This document shows, piece by piece, positions 4,977-12,251 of a stretch of 12,762 nucleotides of DNA; positions within the stretch are counted from its first letter, which is position 1, and each line of letters starts with the position of its first letter. Both the position numbers and the translations under genes were made by a program. The notes under the pieces were generated by a model. It made no database searches and had not been told where the DNA came from. It worked only from the letters and a program-made list of their open reading frames with translations. The stretch covers positions 1-12,762 of the forward strand of contig JALSPV010000050.1 of the NCBI GenBank assembly GCA_026985775.1. The letters are read 5' to 3'. Origin of the DNA: Candidatus Aenigmatarchaeota archaeon. Its GTDB lineage: Archaea > Aenigmatarchaeota > Aenigmatarchaeia > Aenigmatarchaeales > SZUA-1535.

Positions 4977-6365
4977 ATGAAGAAATTGTTTGCATTGATT
5001 TGTTTGATAACAGGAATAATACTTGTAGTCGGATGTGTACAAAAGGTTGAGGTGAAAACCCCTGCTAAAAAGATATAAAAAAGCAAAAGAGTTTGCAAAG
5101 AGAAGATTTTGTGCGCTCAAATAATTGCTGAAATGATTTGTCCTTACAATAAAAGTTTTTCCTATGTTGCTAAGAACATATGCGAAATGAACTTTTTGAA
5201 AAAGAAAGGCTGGAAGAAGAAAATAGAGATATCTGCTAAAAGAAAGAACTTGTCAGAAGTAAAGGTAGCTGTTATTTATCAAAGGATTAACGATAACAGA
5301 CCGCCAGAAAGAACTTTAGAAAAACAAATAAAAATATTAAAAAAGAGCTTAAGCCCGATTTCATATTCAGAGCTTGGTGGAGATGGAGACCATGTCCGGA
5401 TTCACCAGAAACTGCGGAGGAGCAGTTATCTAAAGTAGGATACGATAAAAAAGAGGTTGTAAGAGTTTTCTCTGAGCATTACACTTATGAAGATTTAAGA
5501 AAAGGTATAGAAGAAATTAAAAAGCAAATTCCAAACGCTATAATTTGTGGTGCTATTCCTGCTCAAAGAATAGATGTTAAAATGTGGGATGAAGTTACTG
5601 GTGAAGTAATTTCTCTAGAAAAATAGCATATCGTTCGAAGAAGCTCAAAAAATTTTATCTGGCGGTTCAGGATACGAGATAGGGGAGAGCTATTTTCCAG
5701 ATATTACGAATGAAGATTTTCAGAATCTTTTAGTGGGTTGGGGCTAAAAAACAGATAGATGTAGGAGTTGATGCGATATGGATAGATGCGCTTTTTGCTC
5801 AGGCAAGAGTCTTATATTCTTACCTAAAAGATCCTGATCATCCTGCAGTAAGAGAAAGCTATGAAGCTGCATGTAAAATAGTGGATGAAATTCACAAGTA
5901 CGCACTTTCAAAGGAAAATAGGTTTATGTGGGAACCTGGGCTTACGCTTTTGTTGAATTACCCTATGAGCCTTGCAACATAGATTTTGTAACAGTAACGC
6001 CAAGAAGCAGAGAAATAGTCAATATGAGAATGGACGAAGAGTTCTGGAAAGATTTTGTGAGGAAAATTAGGGAAAAATTAGGAAGCATACCTATTTTTGC
6101 TTTTATTGACTGGTCAGCAAGCGATAATGCTCCTATGGCCGTTTTCTCTCAAAAGTTAACTCCTGTGCAACAGAGAGAAATGTTAAAAATTATGGATAAT
6201 TTCTTTACGAAAAAGTGTGTAGTCTTTGTGTATCCTGTTCATGGAGGTTCTATGGGTAAAAATGCTAGAAGATTATCTTTTGGTAAATACATACACTATG
6301 ATGCTCTAACCCCAGATTCCAGACTTATGAGACAATTAAGAAACTTGTTCTGGGAAAGAAGTTAA
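4977..6365 (+). pseudogene. Lipoprotein with probable TIM-barrel (glycosidase-like) domain, multiply frameshifted
   Basis: An ATG at 4977 follows GTGA by 6 nt and encodes a lipoprotein signal: MKKLFALICLITGIILVVGC, with the lipobox cysteine at residue 20. After TAA at 5076-5078 the next ~180 bp are hard to read. From about 5260 a long domain is visible in pieces: SEVKVAVIYQRIND (frame 0), KPDFIFRAWWRWRPCPDSP to GEVISLEK (frame 2, to 5623), ISFEEAQKILSGGSGYEIGE to NEDFQNLLVGW (frame 0), AKKQIDVGVDAIWIDALFAQ onward (frame 1), and YVGTWAYAFVELPYEP to the end (frame 0). The shifts fall at A6 (5339-5344), A5 (5619-5623), G4 (5740-5743) and about 5920. Repeated strand-helix units, WID at the end of a strand and IFAFIDW suggest a TIM barrel acting outside the cell on glycans. 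I cannot name the family. Only 10 bp separate its end from topA. Confidence 0.6.
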
Positions 6366-6375
6366 TAAGAAATAT

Positions 6376-8103
6376 CTAAAAACAGATGCTTGTATTCTTC
6401 ATTTTTTCTCTGGCTTTCAGCAGGATTTCTTTCAATTTTCTCTTAGACTCTTCAACAACTTCTTTCTCGCTTATTTTACCTTCCTCTATCAAATCCATTT
6501 TTCTTTCAAGCTCGGCTGTCATACTAGGTAGAGTTATTTCTTCTGCTATCTCCTTCAAGGAATTCAAAATAAGATATGCCGTTTCTTTTGGTTTTAATGG
6601 TCTGGAAGAAATATACTTTCTTTGCTTGAGTTTTTGAAGTATTTCATGACGCGTGGCTTTTGTACCAAGTCCGAGTCTTTCCATTATTTTTATCATCTCT
6701 CCTTCATTATAGCGTTTAGGCGGAGAGGTTTGCTTCTCTTCTATACTTTTCTCCAAAATCTTAACCTCTTCGCCTTCTTTAAAATCTGGTAAAATAATTT
6801 GCTCGGTTTTCGAATAAGAATATATCTCTCTCCATCCAGCATGTAAAAGCTCTTTTCCTTTTATCTCGAAATTCAAATTTGCTGCCGTAAGTTTGCATTC
6901 CTTTACTTTCCATAAAGCATTTTTGTAAAGAGTTGCGAGAAATCTTCTTGCAATAAGTTCGTAAATTATCAGCTCTTCTCTCGAAAGCTGAGCTCTGGAA
7001 GCAGGCGCAGTAACGTGAATTGGCGGATGATCGCGGGTTTCTTTCTTACCTTTTGAAGGAAGTATTCTTTCTTGGTTTAGCACAAGCTGAGCGTATTTGC
7101 TAAACTCTGTTTTCAAAAGTATTTTTGCAATTTTTCTCAAATCAAGAGTTTTAGGATAAACCGTATTATCTGTTCTTGGATACGAAATAAAACCCTTCAT
7201 ATAAAGACGCTCTGCTATCTCCATTGCTTTTTCTGGTGGAAAGAACATGGAAGCTTCCTTAAGAAATTCCGTGGTGTTAAAAGGAATTGGCTTTTTCTCC
7301 TCCACTCCTTTTTCCTTGAAGCTTTCGACTTTGCACTTCTCTCCAATTTTTTCCAAAATTTTTTCAGCAATTTCCTTTGAGAGAAATCTTTCGTTAGAGA
7401 GAAGCTTCAATTTTTTTTCTTCTTTCTCAATAACTATTCCAATTTGCCAGTATTTTACCGGAGTAAAATTCTTTATTTCCTCTTCTCTTTCTATTATCAA
7501 TCTTAGAACGGGGCTCTGCACTCTCCCGGCACTCAAGAAATCTCTTTTCTTAAGTTTGTTGTGCATTAAAGAAAGTAATCTCGTTAGTGCACAGCCCCAT
7601 ATCAAATCTATTTTTTGTCTTGCGATGGCTGCGTATGCCAAATTGTAATTGATTTTTCCCCTTTTCCTAAAAGCCCTAAGGATATCTTCTCTTGTTATTG
7701 CACTAAAACGCATTCGATCAAAAGTTATCTTCGGGTTAGCCGATTTGAGAATTTCAAGAGCTTCTAAACCTATTAGCTCCCCTTCTCTATCATAGTCTGT
7801 TGCCATAGTTACGTGATTAACTCTCTTTGCAAGCGCTCTTAAAGCACTTACTATCTTTCTGTGCTTTATCCTCTTTACAAGTCTTGTTCTTAAAAGCTCG
7901 AGAAGAGGGGTTTTTCTCCAGTTTTTTAAGCCCGGAGGGAAGTCAAGTTCTACAATATGTCCCTTAAGTCCTATTACGCAGGCTTTGAAATCTGGAGAAA
8001 AATAAACATTAACAGATTTTATTTTTCTAACCACAACTTTACCGAAAAGTATTTGTGCTATTCTTCTTGCCGCGATGTCTTTTTCTGCTATTATGAGGTG
8101 CAT
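6376..8103 (-). CDS. topA: Type IA DNA topoisomerase I, without C-terminal zinc fingers
   Basis: The enzyme relaxes negatively supercoiled DNA by cutting one strand through a tyrosine link. The TOPRIM domain begins LIIAEKDIAARRIA (residues 3-16) and has the metal-binding ATDYDREGE (101-109; D103, D105, E107). LSAGRVQSPVLRLI (190-203) is a family motif, the catalytic tyrosine is Y308 in ISYPRTDNT (306-314), DHPPIHVT is at 358-365, and GLGTKATRHEIL at 478-489. There is no helicase domain, so this is not reverse gyrase. At 575 residues it stops right after the conserved core (TAELERKMDLIEEGK, then a basic helix ending SICF), where archaeal relatives usually continue with one or more four-cysteine zinc fingers. 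TATTAAA lies about 24 bp before the ATG, fitting a leaderless transcript. It is convergent with the lipoprotein gene and 38 bp downstream of the small gene at 8142. Confidence 0.95.
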   Translation of the reverse strand: MHLIIAEKDIAARRIAQILFGKVVVRKIKSVNVYFSPDFKACVIGLKGHIVELDFPPGLKNWRKTPLLELLRTRLVKRIKHRKIVSALRALAKRVNHVTMATDYDREGELIGLEALEILKSANPKITFDRMRFSAITREDILRAFRKRGKINYNLAYAAIARQKIDLIWGCALTRLLSLMHNKLKKRDFLSAGRVQSPVLRLIIEREEEIKNFTPVKYWQIGIVIEKEEKKLKLLSNERFLSKEIAEKILEKIGEKCKVESFKEKGVEEKKPIPFNTTEFLKEASMFFPPEKAMEIAERLYMKGFISYPRTDNTVYPKTLDLRKIAKILLKTEFSKYAQLVLNQERILPSKGKKETRDHPPIHVTAPASRAQLSREELIIYELIARRFLATLYKNALWKVKECKLTAANLNFEIKGKELLHAGWREIYSYSKTEQIILPDFKEGEEVKILEKSIEEKQTSPPKRYNEGEMIKIMERLGLGTKATRHEILQKLKQRKYISSRPLKPKETAYLILNSLKEIAEEITLPSMTAELERKMDLIEEGKISEKEVVEESKRKLKEILLKAREKMKNTSICF

Positions 8104-8141
8104 GAGAAAATTTGTTTGCGTGGTTTAATAGTTTTTTTGTA

Positions 8142-8423
8142 CTACAGCACATCGATTCCATATTCGCTAGCAGGATTTTTCTTCAGCTCCAATACTTCCT
8201 TTAAATAATCTTCGTTATTGTACAGATTCTGAAGGTATGCAAGAACTCCGTAACGCCCGCGAGCCGGTGTTTTCTCGAACTCTTTGCGCACCTTTTCTGG
8301 TAAAAATTCCCATAGTTCTGTGTTTTTGAGTATCTCCTTTACTTTTTCAGAGTTTTTCTCTCTGCTGATGTATTTCACCGCACTATTTATTCTATCCCTC
8401 AAGTTTTTAATGTAGGAATTCAT
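8142..8423 (-). CDS. Uncharacterised ~93-residue helical protein
   Basis: No family recognised. From the ATG at 8423 the product is soluble, charged and mostly helical (SYIKNLRDRINSAVKYI, then EKNSEKVKEILKNTELWEFL), with a short PARGRYGVLAYLQNLY segment around residues 54-69 that looks like a turn and a second helix. No cysteines, signal or membrane segment. A GTG at 8432 would add three residues; I prefer the ATG because a TATA-like CTTATAAATT (about 8444-8453) is then centred about 25 bp away. That promoter sits in the last codons of the ThyX-like gene and the gap after it. The gene lies between the ThyX-like gene and topA on the same strand, so co-transcription with topA is possible. Confidence 0.7.
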   Translation of the reverse strand: MNSYIKNLRDRINSAVKYISREKNSEKVKEILKNTELWEFLPEKVRKEFEKTPARGRYGVLAYLQNLYNNEDYLKEVLELKKNPASEYGIDVL

Positions 8424-8446
8424 ATTAACCACTTTTCAGTAAAAAT

Positions 8447-9763
8447 TTATAAGTTTGTCGTCGTCGCATTTCTATATTTTTCTACAAGCCCGCAGCTTTC
8501 TCTTTCTGGACAAAAACCAAGTTTGCACTTTACTCCGAGAAGATGTGCTATTTCTGGCATGACCTTCTTACAGAACTCCAAAATGGAGAAAGCAAATTTT
8601 CTAACCTCATAGTCAGCGGTGTTGCATGCTCTTATACCAAGCATACCAAATGGATCTATGACATGATATCCATCAAGAATAAGGATACTCTTCACCTTTA
8701 AAGCATGTGGGATAACATAAATAGCTTCGCTTTTCTCTACGCCAGCAGAAATTAATTCCTCGTAAAGTTCCATTGCTTTTCGAAAAGCGTTGAGGAAAAC
8801 AAATTTCAGCTTTTCTGGAAATTCTGGAATATGCACTCTTTCTTCTTTTTCGTCTTTCAAATAATCTTCTGCCGCTTTATATATCGATTCAACCAGCATT
8901 CTTGCAGTTCTGTGGCGTTTCAAATCATTCCACGCAGCAAGAGAAAGAGAACAGACGCATTTAAGTAAGATTTCGCTTTGCGCTACAGCGCTTGTTTTTT
9001 TCCAATCTTTAGTTTTTTCAAAAATCTCTGCAACACTTTCCAAATTTCCTTTATAAATAAGATTTATCTCTTCTTTTTCAGAAATTTCTTCCCCGCAAAA
9101 AATGTTTGCGTGCGGATAGCCTGTTAAATAAGCAAGATCTGCTGCTTCGCAAATTTCTTTTGTTTTGCTCTGTGCAGAAGCAAACATTTGTTCTGCGATG
9201 TGTTTGAGTTCTTGTGGAATAGTAGAATATTTCTTGCATTCTTCATATGCAGTAAGAACAGTCTGAAGCGGTAATGCCATAAACCCGTAAGAAGTAAAAC
9301 CAATCGGCAAAATTCTTCTTGCATAGTCCATTCTTCCTGTCTCAACAAGAATTTTTCTGTATGTTCTTAATAGCTCGTGCATGCAATTTTCCACTCTCTT
9401 CTCTAATTCTTCGTTTCCACAAAAAGGAAGGAGGAGATTTTTCTCATTTACAGGTATTCTTCTCGAGCTGAACATCAAATAATTCCCGAACGGAAACGAG
9501 GTAAAGTAAAAATCCATTGCTCTGCTCCCACGGACCCAGAAGTAAAAAGTAGGTGTTGTTAAAAGCGATGCGTGACCGCGCTTCGTTGCTTCTCTGTGAA
9601 AGCTCAGCACGGTTTTTTTCTGAATATTTTCGAGAATCTCCTTAAATTCACCTGGTTTTGCTGTGAGCAAACCGCTCGCAGCTATTATCTCGCTACACGT
9701 TTTTCCGTTAAACTCTGGTGCATAATCAATAAGCTCGGCATTTGCAAAATCTCGCGCAAGCAT
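8447..9763 (-). CDS. Tandem ThyX-like protein (flavin-dependent thymidylate synthase family)
   Basis: ThyX enzymes make dTMP from dUMP using FAD and methylene-folate (or a pterin analogue), with active sites between subunits. This 438-residue protein looks like two ThyX units fused. Unit one: HREATKRGHASLLTTPTFYF (56-75), GSRAMDFYFTSFPFGNYLMF (79-98), SSRRI (99-103) and ARRILPIGFTSYGF (148-161). Unit two: LKRHRTARMLVESIY (281-295), GVEKSEAIYVIPHALKVKSI (341-360) and RACNTADYEVRKFAFSI (378-394). The usual RHRxxSxxxxSxRY signature is split: unit two keeps RHR, unit one has FPF there but keeps SSRR. The tail carries Cys413, 418 and 424 (CKLGFCPERESCG), a possible metal site. GGTGA precedes the ATG at 9763 with a 4-nt gap. 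Family membership is fairly secure; actual thymidylate synthase activity is not. Confidence 0.75.
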   Translation of the reverse strand: MLARDFANAELIDYAPEFNGKTCSEIIAASGLLTAKPGEFKEILENIQKKTVLSFHREATKRGHASLLTTPTFYFWVRGSRAMDFYFTSFPFGNYLMFSSRRIPVNEKNLLLPFCGNEELEKRVENCMHELLRTYRKILVETGRMDYARRILPIGFTSYGFMALPLQTVLTAYEECKKYSTIPQELKHIAEQMFASAQSKTKEICEAADLAYLTGYPHANIFCGEEISEKEEINLIYKGNLESVAEIFEKTKDWKKTSAVAQSEILLKCVCSLSLAAWNDLKRHRTARMLVESIYKAAEDYLKDEKEERVHIPEFPEKLKFVFLNAFRKAMELYEELISAGVEKSEAIYVIPHALKVKSILILDGYHVIDPFGMLGIRACNTADYEVRKFAFSILEFCKKVMPEIAHLLGVKCKLGFCPERESCGLVEKYRNATTTNL

Positions 9764-9838
9764 TTGCTCACCCTTTTTGGCAGTCTTTGCTAAAAAATCT
9801 ATCGTTAAAAACCTTATTAAGATTTTAATCCTTAGAAG

Positions 9839-10380
9839 CTAGCAAACCTTTATGACTCTTTCATTGGTTGTTATTATTTCAACTTTTTCATCAGCAACTG
9901 GAATGTTCCCGAATCTTTCTTTGAAAAATTTTATTTCTCTATCACCAAAACCACCACCTTTACCGATGCGGTTGCCCTTTAAATCAACAGCAACACTACC
10001 GATAACTATTAACTCAGGCTGTTGTGTATTCCACCCAATGTTTTTTCCTTTGGAAAGAGCTGTTTTCAAAAATTTTCCATCCTCTGGAGTAACGCTACCA
10101 GGTTCGAGTAAAATAAACCCTCTTCGCAGTCTGGGTGTTGCCATGATAACAGTTTTACCTTCCTTGATTGCGAGATATCTTACATAGCTTTGCGCAGAGT
10201 CTGGAGAACAGAAAATGATTTTTGCCTTTTTCCATTCCTCACAACTTGTAAGCAGCTTTACACTTTTATCAGCGCCTTTGAAATTCGGAATCTTTCCATA
10301 ATTGGGAAAAAGCGCAACACTTGCTTCTTCTTAGCTTCTTCCACACATATTCCCTATTCTTGCTTTGAAAAAAATCTCAT
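9839..10380 (-). pseudogene. 5-formyltetrahydrofolate cyclo-ligase-like gene (COG0212), frameshifted near the start
   Basis: The C-terminal 101 residues read cleanly from an internal ATG at 10144 (MATPRLRRGFILLEPG, ELIVIGSVAVDLKGNRIGKG, GGFGDRE, then ITTNERVIKV), matching the 5-FCL family, which closes 5-formyl-folate to methenyl-folate; 5-FCL-like paralogues have also been tied to thiamine metabolism. The true gene is longer. The same frame upstream reads ALFPNYGKIPNFKGADKSVK and EEWKKAKIIFCSPDSAQSYV, then hits a TAA near 10334 with no start codon. Continuing one frame over gives REYVWKKLRRSK, and another shift gives MRFFSKQE from an ATG at 10380, which has an AT-rich TATA-like stretch upstream. 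Two single-base shifts (near 10352 and 10328) thus restore a full ~178-residue protein. It is the only broken gene in the housekeeping block. Confidence 0.7.
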
Positions 10381-10425
10381 AAAATAAATAAATACTCTGA
10401 TAAAAGATAAAACTGTTTGTTTGGT

Positions 10426-10457
10426 AAAAAATTCTGACATCTCTGAGAATTTCAGAA
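10426..10457 (-). terminator. Probable terminator after the HMG-CoA reductase gene
   Basis: On the minus strand TTCTGA and TCAGAA can pair (10457-10452 with 10437-10432), the loop contains a smaller TCTC/GAGA match, and a run of six T follows (10431-10426). It lies 22 bp past the reductase stop and before the 5-FCL-like gene. Confidence 0.45.
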
Positions 10458-10478
10458 GTTTTGTTTATCTTGAAAAAA

Positions 10479-11765
10479 TTATGCGAGATTTTTCTCTTTC
10501 ACCATTTTCAATGCTTCTTCCACTATATCCATGCTTATTTTTCTTCCTTTTTCTTTTGCCAGCTTTACCGCAAGCTCTGCTACTTTACTTGCTTCCTCTG
10601 GTTTTGCACCAGCCATTATCGCCAAGCTTCTGGCGTGTAACTCCATATGCCCGCGCTGAATTCCTTCTGTAACTATTGCTCTAATAGCAGCTAAATTCTG
10701 CACAAGACCAACACTAGCTAAAATGCATGCAAGTTCTTTAGCAGAGCTTACCCCAAGAATTTTAAGATTAAGCTTTGCTAATGGATGTACTTTTGTAGCA
10801 CCTCCTACTGTTCCAACTGCTATTGGCATTTCCAGCTTACCAATTAAATTTCCGTGTTCATCTGTTCTCCAAGTTGCCAATGGCCTGTATTTGTCTTGCA
10901 TGGAAGCATAAGCATGTGCCCCAGCTTCTACTGCTCGCCAATCATTGCCAGTAGCAATGCAAACAGCATCTATCCCGTTCATTATACCTTTATTATGAGT
11001 TGCCGCCCTGAAGGGATCGCTTTCTGCTATTTTACTTGCAAGTACAATTCTTTTCACCACTTCTTCCCCGCCTATTGTGTGTGGAGCTATCTTCACACTT
11101 GCTCTTGCTTTGCGATAAACTGCAAGGTTGGAAATTATTTTCAGAATAGCGGTACCGCCTGTAAGCTCTTCTAGAATCGGAGCAATTGCTTCAACCATTG
11201 TATTAACAGCATTTGCCCCCATTGCATCGCGACAGTCAACAAGCAAATGTACGGTCAAAAACTTTTCTCCGTCCTCGTGCTGTGTAAGGCGAAGCTCTAT
11301 ATCTTTTGCCCCGCCCCCGAATTTAACAAGAATTGGATCCTGAGCATTTGCAACTTCAAGAAGCTTTTCTTTATTGTGCAGAATCTTTTCTTTTGCTTCA
11401 TCAACATTTTTCACCTCCGCAAGATGTATTTGGCCTATCATTATTGGTTCATCTGCCTCTGCTTTTATACCGCCATTCTCGCGAGTGATCTTAGCCATGT
11501 AACTTGCTGCTGCTACCACACTCGGCTCTTCTATTACAAAAGGTACAAGGTAATCTTTTCCGTTAATCAAAAAGTTTACAGCCACACCCAAAGGTAGGGG
11601 AAAAACACCAACAACATTTTCTATCATTTTATCAGCTAACTCTGGAGTAAGGGAATTTTCGAGAAGTTTTATTTCTTCTTCGCTTAGCTCTGCAAATTCC
11701 TTCAAGATTTTTCTTCTTTCCTCTATACTTAAGTTGTAAAATCCTGGTAAGCGAGATGTTTTCAT
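10479..11765 (-). CDS. mvaA: Class II (type 2) 3-hydroxy-3-methylglutaryl-CoA reductase
   Basis: The enzyme interconverts HMG-CoA and mevalonate; in archaea it supplies mevalonate for isoprenoid lipids. At 428 residues it has the class II length and no membrane anchor. Landmarks are ENVVGVFPLPLGVAVNFLIN (49-68), IEEPSVVAAAS (78-88), VDCRDAMGANAVNTM (176-190), ATHNKGIMNGIDAV (255-268), TGNDWRAVEAGAHAYA (272-287), GTVGGATKVHPLAK (318-331) and GIQRGHMELHARSLA (368-382). Glu80, Lys259, Asp275 and His373 sit where the four catalytic residues of the Pseudomonas mevalonii enzyme (E83, K267, D283, H381) are expected. Class II enzymes are known in Archaeoglobus and some other archaea; most archaea use class I. 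A TATA-like AACTTATAACTT is centred about 29 bp before the ATG. The gene is intact, 26 bp downstream of thioredoxin plus a short open extension. Confidence 0.95.
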   Translation of the reverse strand: MKTSRLPGFYNLSIEERRKILKEFAELSEEEIKLLENSLTPELADKMIENVVGVFPLPLGVAVNFLINGKDYLVPFVIEEPSVVAAASYMAKITRENGGIKAEADEPIMIGQIHLAEVKNVDEAKEKILHNKEKLLEVANAQDPILVKFGGGAKDIELRLTQHEDGEKFLTVHLLVDCRDAMGANAVNTMVEAIAPILEELTGGTAILKIISNLAVYRKARASVKIAPHTIGGEEVVKRIVLASKIAESDPFRAATHNKGIMNGIDAVCIATGNDWRAVEAGAHAYASMQDKYRPLATWRTDEHGNLIGKLEMPIAVGTVGGATKVHPLAKLNLKILGVSSAKELACILASVGLVQNLAAIRAIVTEGIQRGHMELHARSLAIMAGAKPEEASKVAELAVKLAKEKGRKISMDIVEEALKMVKEKNLA

Positions 11766-11776
11766 GCTAAAAAATA

Positions 11777-11799
11777 AGTTTATAAGGAAGTTATAAGTT
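11777..11799 (-). promoter_or_regulatory. Promoter of the HMG-CoA reductase gene
   Basis: Two TATA-like elements follow each other on the minus strand: AACTTATAACTT (11799-11788) and CTTATAAACTT (11787-11777). The first is about 29 bp from the ATG at 11765, the better spacing. The reductase is therefore probably transcribed on its own as well as from thioredoxin. Confidence 0.45.
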
Positions 11800-11877
11800 T
11801 TCAGTTACTTTTCCGACACTTATGACTTCCACTATTTCAATAGCTTTCTTCTTTTCTTTGTTTCTATATCTCTCTTC
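11791..11877 (-). other. Open stretch in frame after the thioredoxin stop
   Basis: Past the thioredoxin TAA the same frame stays open for 28 codons: EERYRNKEKKKAIEIVEVIS then VGKVTENL and a TAA at 11793-11791. The pattern is protein-like but there is no start codon, and thioredoxin is already full length. It may be a decayed small gene or chance. Confidence 0.2.
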
Positions 11878-12207
11878 TTATTCCACGCTAAAAACGCGGG
11901 CTATAATTTTTTTAAGCTCTTCCTTTGGTAGAGCACCGACAACCTTTTCAATTGCGCTTCCGCCTTCAAAGAAGATTAACGTCGGAATTGCCTGTACGCC
12001 AAAAAGCATTGCTATTTCATTGGCTTTCTCTATGTTCACCTTTACGAATTTCACTCTGCCTTCGTATTCTTTCGCGACTTCTTCTATAATCGGAAGCAAA
12101 ATTTTGCAAGGCGTACACCACTCTGCCCAGAAATCCACTATTACTGGCTTTTCGCTCTTTAGCACCTCTTTCTCAAACTCTTCCATGCTCTCTATTTCTT
12201 TCACCAT
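11878..12207 (-). CDS. trxA: Thioredoxin
   Basis: A cytoplasmic dithiol-disulfide oxidoreductase of about 109 residues, the normal thioredoxin length. From the ATG at 12207 it has VDFWAEWCTPCKILLPII, with the active-site pair Cys-Thr-Pro-Cys at about residues 31-34 (the common form is CGPC), the strand FVKVNIEKANEIA, and the cis-proline in AIPTLIFF at about residue 75, followed by GALPKEELKKII. A GTG at 12216 would extend it by three residues, but GGTG there is better read as the ribosome binding site of the ATG. It shares a 44-bp divergent promoter region with the DUF763 gene. The threonine in the redox motif would be expected to alter reduction potential; this is inference. It lies upstream of the HMG-CoA reductase gene on the same strand, with no evident functional link. 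Confidence 0.93.
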   Translation of the reverse strand: MVKEIESMEEFEKEVLKSEKPVIVDFWAEWCTPCKILLPIIEEVAKEYEGRVKFVKVNIEKANEIAMLFGVQAIPTLIFFEGGSAIEKVVGALPKEELKKIIARVFSVE

Positions 12208-12251
12208 ATGCAACACCGAATTTTAATAACTTTCTTGAGGTATTTAAGTTT
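12208..12251. promoter_or_regulatory. Divergent promoter between thioredoxin and the DUF763 gene
   Basis: On the minus strand CTTAAATACC (about 12250-12241) lies about 30-38 bp before the thioredoxin start. On the plus strand TTTTAATAA (12221-12229) is about 27 bp before the ATG at 12252. GAGGT at 12237-12241 could be a Shine-Dalgarno motif for the plus gene, with a 10-nt gap. Confidence 0.4.

Noticed and set aside
5109..5438. A stand-alone 109-residue gene
   Set aside because: Its middle matches the lipoprotein barrel, but its last ~35 residues are out-of-frame reading of FRAWWRWRPCP. It is one fragment of the frameshifted lipoprotein gene.
6376..8103. Reverse gyrase
   Set aside because: Only the topoisomerase half is present; no helicase motifs lie upstream, and the gene starts at the TOPRIM domain.
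6386..8208. Plus-strand frames rich in Phe/Ser/Leu across topA
   Set aside because: They are complements of an AT-rich minus-strand gene with clear catalytic motifs.
9124..9348. Minus-strand frame of 74 codons inside the ThyX-like gene
   Set aside because: It is an alternative frame within a well-conserved coding region.
9572..11597. Several plus-strand frames across the ThyX-like, cyclo-ligase-like and reductase genes
   Set aside because: All are antisense shadows of conserved enzymes, with unlikely cysteine- and phenylalanine-rich compositions.
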